From assembly GCA_963925015.1 (NCBI GenBank), contig CAWUTX010000102.1:1-19879 (forward strand): DNA of 19,879 nucleotides, read 5' to 3'. The stretch is from JAQBXX01 sp963925015 (GTDB taxonomy: Bacteria; Pseudomonadota; Gammaproteobacteria; SURF-13). A program made the translations under genes and the position numbers. Numbering within the stretch: position 1 is the stretch's first letter; every line of letters begins with the position of its first letter. Of this stretch, positions 14,614-19,879 are shown piece after piece. The notes below the pieces were generated by a model. The model had not been told where the DNA came from. It did not search any database and saw only the letters and a list, made by a program, of their open reading frames with translations.

Positions 14614-14634
14614 AGCGTTTCTCCTGCTATCAGA

Positions 14635-15291
14635 TTAGAGAGTTGCAAACTTAGCCGGATCCGCAAGGATGCCCCAGATCGCGTCGCGCGACGCCACGAT
14701 CGCTCTGGCCAGCAATTGGTCGCCGTCCTGCAGGAGAGAGAGCACCTTGAGGAGCAGCAGATCATACGATTGCCGGAGCTGGGCGAGAGTGACGCTGACC
14801 CGCCCTTGGTAGTGCGCCCGGAATTGATTCAGCAGGTCATCTACCTGATTCTTGAGCGCGATCTTGGTGAGCACACCGATGGCTTTGGTCTCTCGGAGTC
14901 GCTTTTTCAGAGAGGCCATATCCAGCGGCGACGACGCATCCTGCTTCCCAAGGCTTGGGGCGGCGCTCTCCTTCTTCCCGATCTGCTCCGTGGGCACGGG
15001 AGACGCGGGGATCTTTACAGGGGTCTTGGCGCCGGGCGAGTCGGTCTTGGTGACGCTCTGGTCTGTGGCGCGGGTTATGGACGGCGTGGCCGGGCGGATC
15101 ACTGGCGCGGCTGCAACGGACGGCGTGGCTGGGCGAACCACCGGCTCGACTGCAACGGTCCCGCCCTGTGTCGCGCCGGTCTGGGGCGGCTTGCGCTCTA
15201 ACCCGGCGCAACCTGCCATCAGGAGGAAGCAGAGGAGTCCAATGATGCGTGCTGCAGTTCCAGCACACCCCTCGACCGAACTGTCGCTCAT
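14635..15291 (-). CDS. Putative outer-membrane or envelope lipoprotein, unknown function
   Basis: A 218-residue protein. A type II signal with lipobox LMAGC gives a lipidated Cys28 after the hydrophobic IIGLLCFLLMAG. A Pro/Ala/Thr-rich linker (about 32-120) contains an internal duplication, VVRPATPSVAAAP and VIRPATPSITRA. The helical C-terminal domain (about 123-218) has QVDDLLNQFRAHYQGRVSV, YDLLLLKVLSLLQDGDQLLA and SRDAIWGILADPAKF. The layout suggests a tethered domain reaching into the periplasm. The start is ATG 15291 with GGGAGG four to five bases upstream. Its first codon overlaps the stop of a tiny upstream ORF. First gene of the two-gene cassette next to gpsA. The family is not recognised. 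Confidence 0.7.
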   Translation of the reverse strand: MSDSSVEGCAGTAARIIGLLCFLLMAGCAGLERKPPQTGATQGGTVAVEPVVRPATPSVAAAPVIRPATPSITRATDQSVTKTDSPGAKTPVKIPASPVPTEQIGKKESAAPSLGKQDASSPLDMASLKKRLRETKAIGVLTKIALKNQVDDLLNQFRAHYQGRVSVTLAQLRQSYDLLLLKVLSLLQDGDQLLARAIVASRDAIWGILADPAKFATL

Positions 15292-15314
15292 ACGTCCTCC
15301 CAGTTGCCGCTCAT
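15288..15314 (-). promoter_or_regulatory. Possible 8-codon leader ORF (MSGNWEDV) coupled to the lipoprotein gene
   Basis: Read leftward, ATG 15314 is preceded by GGGAGA six bases upstream. It encodes MSGNWEDV and ends with TGA overlapping the lipoprotein ATG as ATGA. The ORF carries the lipoprotein's Shine-Dalgarno inside it. This is the arrangement of a translationally coupling leader, but so short an ORF can arise by chance. Confidence 0.35.
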
Positions 15315-15476
15315 GTTCGTCTCCCGATCTCTAACGTGAATTGGTTGGCAAATCGGTCGGTTTACAAAAAACCATTCTGCGCCTGCTACCGTCATCCTTC
15401 AAGCAGATCAGCGTGCTAGATAACGAGGAGGTATGAAAACTCACTGACAACCGGGGAACCCATGAAGGCTGAGCAA

Positions 15477-15513
15477 GCGTAGCCCGGATGAAGTGCAGCG
15501 GGATTCGGGAAAT
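15477..15513. repeat. GTAGCCCGGATGAAGTGCAG-type intergenic repeat
   Basis: The segment GCGTAGCCCGGATGAAGTGC continuing to GGGATTCGGG is a member of a repeat class widespread in proteobacterial intergenic DNA. Its arms CCCGGAT and ATTCGGG pair with one mismatch. It lies just beyond the gpsA stop codon and may contribute to 3' end formation. The remainder of the gap 15315-15476 shows only an orphan GAGGAGGT directly abutting a 4-codon ORF (15433-15447) and a 6-codon ORF (15462-15482). Confidence 0.65.
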
Positions 15514-15528
15514 TATTTGGACGAGAGG

Positions 15529-16536
15529 TTAAATCGTTTCCGCTTTCTGTTCGCGTTGCAGTAACGACTGAACCGCGTTACGCGGGGTCTTGCCTTCATG
15601 CAGCACGCTGCATACTTGTTCGCTGATGGGCATTTCGATGCCGTGCGTTTTTGCCAGGCGCATGACTTCGCGCGCGGTGGCGACGCCTTCCACGCTTTGA
15701 CCGATCTCGTGCAGTGCGTCCGCAAGCGGTGTGCCACGCGCGAGGGCGAGACCCAGACGGCGGTTGCGTGATTGGTCGTCGGTGCAGGTGAGAACCAGGT
15801 CACCTAATCCTGCGAGGCCCATGAAGGTTTCGCGTTTGCCGCCGAGGGCGACGCCTAATCGCATCATCTCCGCGAGGCCGCGCGTGATGAGCGCGGCGCG
15901 GGTGTTGGCGCCAAAACCGAGGCCGTCCGCGATGCCGGCGGCGATGGCGAGTACATTTTTAACGGCACCCCCCAGCTCCACGCCGGTCACGTCGTCCGAG
16001 GTGTAGGCGCGAAAGCCGTCGCTGTGCAGGCGCGCGGCGAGGTCGGCGGCAAACTCCGCGTTTTGCGAAGCGACGGTGACTGCTGTCGGCAAGCCGGCGG
16101 CGACTTCGCGCGCAAAGGTGGGGCCGGAGATCACGGCGAATGGGTGTGCAGCGCCCAAAATCTCCTCGGCTATCTGATGCGGCAGGTTTCCACTGCCGGG
16201 CTCCATACCCTTGGTGGCGCAGGCGATGCGCAGTGATGACGGTGCGTGCGAGGCAAGCCGTTGCAGCGTGTCACGGAAGCCGTGGCTCGGCACCGCGATC
16301 AGGTAATCACGCGCCGCGCCCAGGGCGCGGGCAAGATCGTCCGTAGTCTGTAAATTTTCGGGAAACTCGGCGTCGGGTAAAAAACGTGAGTTGCGGCGCG
16401 TTTGCGCAAGCTGCGCCATGAACTCCGCATTGCGCCCCCACAGCACAGTGGGCTGGCCGTTGCGCGCGAGCAGGACTGCGAGCGCCGTACCCCACGACCC
16501 GGCGCCGAGCACGGCGATGGGTGAGGAGGCCTTCAT
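15529..16536 (-). CDS. gpsA: NAD(P)-dependent glycerol-3-phosphate dehydrogenase GpsA
   Basis: GpsA makes sn-glycerol 3-phosphate from dihydroxyacetone phosphate in the cytosol, supplying phospholipid synthesis. From ATG 16536 the protein has 335 residues. The Rossmann motif is VLGAGSWGTALA, followed by VLWGRN, ACATKGMEP, ISGPTFAREVA, the catalytic-lysine segment ELGGAVKNVLAIAAGIADGLGFGANTRAALITRG, and GLAGLGDLVLTCTDDQSRNRR. An in-frame GTG six bases upstream (16542) is part of the G-run that serves as Shine-Dalgarno (16542-16547), so the ATG was preferred. It follows secB by 12 bases. The C-terminal codons REQKAETI are duplicated at 14288-14315. Confidence 0.97.
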   Translation of the reverse strand: MKASSPIAVLGAGSWGTALAVLLARNGQPTVLWGRNAEFMAQLAQTRRNSRFLPDAEFPENLQTTDDLARALGAARDYLIAVPSHGFRDTLQRLASHAPSSLRIACATKGMEPGSGNLPHQIAEEILGAAHPFAVISGPTFAREVAAGLPTAVTVASQNAEFAADLAARLHSDGFRAYTSDDVTGVELGGAVKNVLAIAAGIADGLGFGANTRAALITRGLAEMMRLGVALGGKRETFMGLAGLGDLVLTCTDDQSRNRRLGLALARGTPLADALHEIGQSVEGVATAREVMRLAKTHGIEMPISEQVCSVLHEGKTPRNAVQSLLQREQKAETI

Positions 16537-16548
16537 AAGCACCCCCCG

Positions 16549-17022
16549 TTAGTGCGCAACTTCCTTGTCCGCGCCCTGTTTCTGCATGTGTGCGTAGATG
16601 GCGTCGAAATTTACCGGCGTGAGCAGGAGTGGCGGAAAACCGCCCTTGCTCACCAGCTCTGCCACCGCTTCGCGCGCGAACGGGAACAGGATGTTGGGGC
16701 AGAAACTGCCCAGCGTGCGTGCGAGGTCTTCTGGCGCAAAACCCTGAAGGGTGAAAATACCGGCCTGCTGCACCTCCACCAGATACGCGGTTTTGTCGCC
16801 GAGCTTCGCGGTGACGGTAACGGTGAGCACGATCTCATGCACTGTCTCGTCGAGTTGGGCCGCCTTGCTTTGCAGATGCAGATCGATGTGCGGCGACCAT
16901 TGATCGGTGAACATCTGCGGCGTATTCGGCGCCTCGAACGAGAGGTCTTTGATGTACACCTTCTGGATGGCGAACTGCGCGCCGGTTTCAGAGGGTTTTT
17001 GCGTTTCGGATGTGTCGGTCAT
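16549..17022 (-). CDS. secB: Protein-export chaperone SecB
   Basis: A cytosolic tetrameric chaperone that keeps precursor proteins unfolded and delivers them to SecA. The protein has 157 residues, close to the E. coli length of 155. Visible family signatures are FAIQKVYIKDLSFEAPNTP (17-35), HIDLHLQSKAAQLDETVHEIVLTVTVTAK, YLVEVQQAGIF, FCPNILFPFAREAVAELVSKGGFPPLLLTPVNFDAIY and a short acidic tail. SecB is largely confined to proteobacteria. It follows grxC, but a 127-bp palindromic element now separates them, so it may depend on read-through or its own promoter. Confidence 0.97.
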   Translation of the reverse strand: MTDTSETQKPSETGAQFAIQKVYIKDLSFEAPNTPQMFTDQWSPHIDLHLQSKAAQLDETVHEIVLTVTVTAKLGDKTAYLVEVQQAGIFTLQGFAPEDLARTLGSFCPNILFPFAREAVAELVSKGGFPPLLLTPVNFDAIYAHMQKQGADKEVAH

Positions 17023-17046
17023 TTATTTTATTTCCTGAAGGGCGTT

Positions 17047-17173
17047 TCTAAAAATGATGGATTTTGCTTCAAGACAAGGCGCAGTGCAGGCGAGCAGCGC
17101 AGCATACGAGTTAGTATGTGAGCAGCGGAGACAAGCTGCAACGCAGTATTGGAGCAAAAGACGCATTTTTAGA
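17047..17173. repeat. MITE-like 127-bp palindromic element between grxC and secB
   Basis: The ends are perfect inverted repeats TCTAAAAATG (17047-17056) and CATTTTTAGA (17164-17173). Pairing resumes after five bases (TTTTGCTTCAA against the reverse complement of TTGGAGCAAAA), so the outer arms span about 26 bases. The centre contains CATAC/GTATG around 17103-17119. It has no coding capacity. The size is close to that of enterobacterial ERIC elements, but the sequence is not the ERIC consensus. Confidence 0.75.
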
Positions 17174-17196
17174 GGTGTCCTGAGTTTTATTTGTAG

Positions 17197-17235
17197 CGCT
17201 TCAGGCGCTGCTGACCTGCAGCAGCGCCTGAAGCG
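17197..17235 (-). terminator. Perfect 17-bp hairpin overlapping the grxC stop
   Basis: The arms CGCTTCAGGCGCTGCTG (17197-17213) and CAGCAGCGCCTGAAGCG (17219-17235) pair perfectly around a 5-base loop. The grxC TGA (17201-17203) lies within an arm. Read leftward, the hairpin is followed by CTACAAATAAAAC rather than a U-run, so intrinsic termination is uncertain; RNA protection or partial attenuation between grxC and secB is equally possible. Confidence 0.5.
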
Positions 17236-17470
17236 TGCCGTTACGATCGAGCTGCGCGAGTTCATCGAAACCGCCGATGTGCACGTCATTGATGAAGATT
17301 TGCGGCACGCTGCGCCGTCTGCTCTTGGCCTCCATTTCGTGGCGCAAATGGGGCTGCTCATCGACGCGATGTTCCGTGTAACGCACGCCTTTGCGTTCGA
17401 GCAACTGGCGCGCCCGCACACAATAGGGGCACATGCCGGTGCTATAAACAATAACTTCAGGCACTGGCAC
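17201..17470 (-). CDS. grxC: Glutaredoxin 3 (GrxC)
   Basis: A glutathione-dependent dithiol oxidoreductase of the cytosol that reduces protein and glutathione mixed disulfides. The protein has 89 residues. The CPYC active site is at 14-17, with the conserved SVPQIFINDVHIGGFDEL (TVPQIFI..HIGG(C/F)DDL-like) providing the cis-proline and glutathione contacts. The first start is GTG 17470, one base after the yibN stop. A second GTG at 17464 has AGGG five bases upstream and gives an 87-residue protein, which may be the true start. The yibN-grxC-secB-gpsA order matches E. coli. A 17-bp hairpin covers the stop codon. Confidence 0.95.
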   Translation of the reverse strand: MPVPEVIVYSTGMCPYCVRARQLLERKGVRYTEHRVDEQPHLRHEMEAKSRRRSVPQIFINDVHIGGFDELAQLDRNGTLQALLQVSSA

Positions 17471-17471
17471 C

Positions 17472-17897
17472 CTAGGTCGTCACCAAGGGCAGATTGGCGT
17501 CTTTCCATGTCATCAGGCCGCCGCCCAGCTTATATATCTTGGTAAACCCGTGCTTGCGCAGGATATCGCCTGCACGCGCTGAAAATTGTCCATTCTGGCA
17601 GGTCACTATGAGCGGGGTTTCTCTCATTTTATCCAGATCCTTGAGCCGCGCCTCCAGCGCCGTAAGCGGCACGTGCAGGGCATTGACGATATGCCCTGCG
17701 CGGAATTCTCTTTCTTCGCGCACATCGAGCACCACTGCGCCTTCGCGGTTGATGAGCTGTGTCGCCGCCGCCGGGGTGACGGACTTGAAGCCCAGCAACA
17801 CCTCGGACAGCAGGGTGGCGGCCAGCAACACGCTGATCACGACCAGCGCCAGAAATAATATCCAGTGGTTAACTACGAAGGCGAAGAACTGTTGCAT
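17472..17897 (-). CDS. yibN: Membrane-anchored rhodanese-like protein (YibN type)
   Basis: A 141-residue protein with one N-terminal membrane helix (about 11-35) and a cytosolic rhodanese domain (about 40-138). The conserved VVLDVREEREFRAGHIVNALHVP (56-78) and the active-site loop with Cys100 in VTCQNGQFSA indicate a potentially active persulfide-forming enzyme; no substrate is known. It matches E. coli YibN in domain layout and in position before grxC-secB-gpsA. The frame extends upstream to a TTG at 17948, but ATG 17897 places the membrane segment correctly at the N-terminus and was chosen. Confidence 0.9.
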   Translation of the reverse strand: MQQFFAFVVNHWILFLALVVISVLLAATLLSEVLLGFKSVTPAAATQLINREGAVVLDVREEREFRAGHIVNALHVPLTALEARLKDLDKMRETPLIVTCQNGQFSARAGDILRKHGFTKIYKLGGGLMTWKDANLPLVTT

Positions 17898-17950
17898 GAG
17901 ACTCGTCGTTGGAAGCGGGGTGTGCCTAAGGGTGTGCTGGCCACGCAAAC

Positions 17951-17960
17951 ATTATATAAT
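17951..17960. promoter_or_regulatory. Palindromic -10 region between yibN and gpmI
   Basis: The 10-base sequence ATTATATAAT equals its own reverse complement and contains a consensus TATAAT on each strand (plus 17955-17960, minus 17951-17956). It lies 36 bases before the gpmI start and 54 bases before the yibN start. No good -35 box is seen on either side. It could drive both genes, competitively. Confidence 0.45.
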
Positions 17961-17996
17961 AATGGCATCGTAAGCTATATGCATAAGATCATTTAA

Positions 17997-19544
17997 ATGT
18001 CATCCGTGCCCAGACCCCTGCTCCTTGCCATTCTCGATGGCTGGGGTTATAGCGAAAACCCCACCGGCAACGCGATCTACCACGCACGCAAACCCGTATG
18101 GGATAGCCTGTGGAACGGCTGCCCGCACACGCTGCTGCGCACCTCCGGCACCGACGTCGGGCTGCCCGCCGACCAGATGGGCAACTCCGAGGTCGGCCAC
18201 CTGAACCTCGGCGCCGGGCGCGTGGTGTATCAGGAGTTCTCGCGCATCAGCCGCGCCATCAAGAACGGCGCGTTCTTCACCAATCAGACGCTCACGCGTG
18301 CGGTAGATCAGGCCATGAGCGGCAGCCACGCGCTGCACATCATGGGCCTGTTGTCACCGGGCGGTGTGCACAGTCACGAGAATCATATTCTCGCCATGCT
18401 GGATCTCGCGGTAAAGCGCGGCGCGAAGCAGGTCTACGTGCACGCCTTCCTCGACGGGCGCGACACCTCACCCAAGAGCGCTGCGGCCTCGATCAAGTTG
18501 CTGCAAGACAAGTGTACCGCACTCGGCCACGGGCGCATCGCCTCGATCATCGGGCGCTATTACGCCATGGATCGCGACCATCGCTGGCCGCGCGTTCAGG
18601 CCGCATACGACCTCATCACTCAGGGCCAGGCGGAATTTCAGGCGTCTACGGCGAGTGGCGCGCTGGAGCTGGCCTACGCGCGCGGCGAGTCCGACGAGTT
18701 CGTTAAAGCCACCGCCATCGTGCCGACGGCAGGGCAACCTGTGCGCATGCAAGACGGTGATGTGGCCGTGTTCATGAATTTCCGCTCCGACCGTGCGCGC
18801 CAGATCACGCGCGCCTTCATCGAGCCGGACTTCAACGGCTTCGAGCGCGCGATGAAACCGAAGCTCGCCGCCTTCGTCAGCCTCACCGAATATAACGACG
18901 AGTTTGACGTGCCGGTGGCGTTTCCCTCGGAGCGCCTGCACAACGTGTTTGGCGCCTACATCGCGCGCCATGGGTTGCGCCAGTTGCGCATCGCCGAGAC
19001 CGAAAAATACGCGCACGTGACGTTCTTCTTCAACGGCGGCGAGGAACAGCGGTTCGAGGGCGAAGACCGCATCCTCGTCCCCTCGCCCAACGTGGCGACG
19101 TATGATCTCAAGCCGGAGATGAGCGCGCTTGAGGTCACCGACAAGCTCATTCAGGCGATAGACAGCGGCAAGTACGACGTCATCATCTGTAATTTCGCTA
19201 ACCCCGACATGGTCGGCCACACTGGCAATTTCGCCGCCACGGTCAAGGCCATCGAGACCATCGACGCCTGCCTCGGCCGCATCCAGCAGGCCCTGCACCA
19301 GGCGGGCGGCGAGATGCTCATCACCGCCGATCACGGCAACGCCGAACAGCTCATCGGCGAGGGCACGGGTCAGGCGCACACCGCGCACACCACCAACGCG
19401 GTTCCGCTGATTTATGTGGGCCGCCCCGCGCATCTCACCGCTGACGGCGCACTGGCCGATGTCGCGCCCACCATGCTGCGGCTCATGGGGCTGCCGATAC
19501 CGCAGGAAATGAGCGGCGTGCCGCTGCTAGAGATCACGCACTGA
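17997..19544 (+). CDS. gpmI: 2,3-bisphosphoglycerate-independent phosphoglycerate mutase
   Basis: A manganese-dependent mutase converting 3-phosphoglycerate to 2-phosphoglycerate in glycolysis and gluconeogenesis. The protein has 515 residues, the standard size. The first metal Asp is in LAILDGWG (Asp14), and the phospho-Ser64 is in GNSEVGHLNLGAGR. HAFLDGRDTSP, IIGRYYAMDRD and MNFRSDRARQ line the substrate pocket. The second metal site has ICNFANPDMVGHTG and TADHGNAEQ with TAHTTNAVPL near the end. ATG 17997 has no strong Shine-Dalgarno but matches the family N-terminus. envC starts two bases after the stop codon, so they form an operon as in E. coli. Confidence 0.97.
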   Translation: MSSVPRPLLLAILDGWGYSENPTGNAIYHARKPVWDSLWNGCPHTLLRTSGTDVGLPADQMGNSEVGHLNLGAGRVVYQEFSRISRAIKNGAFFTNQTLTRAVDQAMSGSHALHIMGLLSPGGVHSHENHILAMLDLAVKRGAKQVYVHAFLDGRDTSPKSAAASIKLLQDKCTALGHGRIASIIGRYYAMDRDHRWPRVQAAYDLITQGQAEFQASTASGALELAYARGESDEFVKATAIVPTAGQPVRMQDGDVAVFMNFRSDRARQITRAFIEPDFNGFERAMKPKLAAFVSLTEYNDEFDVPVAFPSERLHNVFGAYIARHGLRQLRIAETEKYAHVTFFFNGGEEQRFEGEDRILVPSPNVATYDLKPEMSALEVTDKLIQAIDSGKYDVIICNFANPDMVGHTGNFAATVKAIETIDACLGRIQQALHQAGGEMLITADHGNAEQLIGEGTGQAHTAHTTNAVPLIYVGRPAHLTADGALADVAPTMLRLMGLPIPQEMSGVPLLEITH

Positions 19545-19546
19545 AC

Positions 19547-19879
19547 ATGCGCCGAGGGTGGCCGCTCCTCGCCGCCCTGCTGGTGTGCATGGCCGCGCCC
19601 ACCCCTGCGGCTGACTCCGCCGCCAAACGCCAGGAACTTTTACAACTGCGCGCGCACATACAAACCTTGCGCACTGAGCTCGTCGGCGCGCACAAGACAC
19701 AGGGCGAGTTGCAGAACTCACTCAAGACCAGCGAACAGACCATCGGGCGCATCAACCAGCGCCTGCGCAAACTTGATGCCGAGGTACAACAACACACCGC
19801 GCGGCTGGCAGAGTTGCAGCGCGATAAAGGGCACCTGGCCGCAGACATGACCGCCCATCGCCACGCCCTCACTGCGCAG
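19547..19879 (+). CDS. envC: Murein hydrolase activator EnvC, N-terminal part (runs off the window)
   Basis: ATG 19547 follows the gpmI stop after two bases and the frame stays open to the window end (111 codons). Residues 1 to about 22 form a signal peptide (RRGWPLLAALLVCMAAPTPA). Then comes a long heptad-rich coiled coil with little proline (KRQELLQLRAHIQTLRTEL, TIGRINQRLRKLDAEVQQH and following). That is the N-terminal half of EnvC, the periplasmic factor that FtsEX activates to turn on amidases at the septum. The LytM domain expected at the C-terminus is beyond the window, so the call depends on the signal peptide, coiled coil and gpmI synteny. Confidence 0.85.
   Translation, partial: MRRGWPLLAALLVCMAAPTPAADSAAKRQELLQLRAHIQTLRTELVGAHKTQGELQNSLKTSEQTIGRINQRLRKLDAEVQQHTARLAELQRDKGHLAADMTAHRHALTAQ

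Noticed and set aside
15358..15372. TTGTAAACC on the minus strand, half of a BirA operator
   Set aside because: No inverted partner at the proper distance and no biotin gene nearby; chance match.
15433..15482. Two tiny ORFs after GAGGAGGT upstream of the gpsA end
   Set aside because: They have 4 and 6 codons; the first has the Shine-Dalgarno abutting its ATG with no spacing, and the second runs into a common repeat. At most a decapitated gene start.
18468..19433. Leftward 321-codon open frame inside gpmI
   Set aside because: It is antisense to a clear, full-length phosphoglycerate mutase in GC-rich DNA, where such shadow frames are common.

Overview
The window looks like a chromosomal stretch of a GC-rich gammaproteobacterium. 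Three conserved neighbourhoods point there: ftsY-ftsE-ftsX-rpoH; comF divergent from a bioB-bioF-bioH-bioC-bioD cluster that uses BioH; and yibN-grxC-secB-gpsA divergent from gpmI-envC, the same order as in Escherichia coli. The genus cannot be named from the sequence alone. No rRNA, tRNA or CRISPR array was seen.

Layout. At 1-1517 a leftward secreted zinc protease of the M16 family lies divergent from ftsY. At 1570-6023 the rightward ftsY, ftsE, ftsX and rpoH form the secretion/division/heat-shock block, with a dead two-receiver response regulator (4335-5045) between ftsX and rpoH. A CIRCE-like inverted repeat sits in the rpoH promoter. At 6020-10727 a leftward biotin operon runs bioB, bioF, bioH, bioC, bioD from a strong sigma-70 promoter at 10762-10789. 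It is interrupted twice by a 129-bp intergenic element, and a third copy of that element opens the window. At 10793-12910 are comF and two leftward membrane-protein genes.

From 12911 to about 15528 the sequence becomes accessory and scarred. It holds a decayed adhesin-type fragment, an IS110-family transposase tail, several families of palindromic intergenic repeats, a 34-residue lysine-rich protein gene, and a two-gene cassette (lipoprotein plus small periplasmic protein). The cassette lies between the real 3' end of gpsA and a second copy of the last codons of gpsA, which resembles the footprint of an insertion at a gene's 3' end.

From 15529 to the right edge the core genome resumes: gpsA, secB, grxC and a yibN-type rhodanese leftward, gpmI and the start of envC rightward. 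A 127-bp MITE-like palindrome separates secB from grxC.

Functional themes are protein targeting and quality control (FtsY, SecB, GrxC, RpoH, M16), septal cell-wall hydrolysis control (FtsE/FtsX and EnvC, whose genes sit at opposite ends of the window), biotin synthesis, and central metabolism (GpsA, GpmI). The most unusual content is the intergenic elements and the gpsA-flanked cassette.
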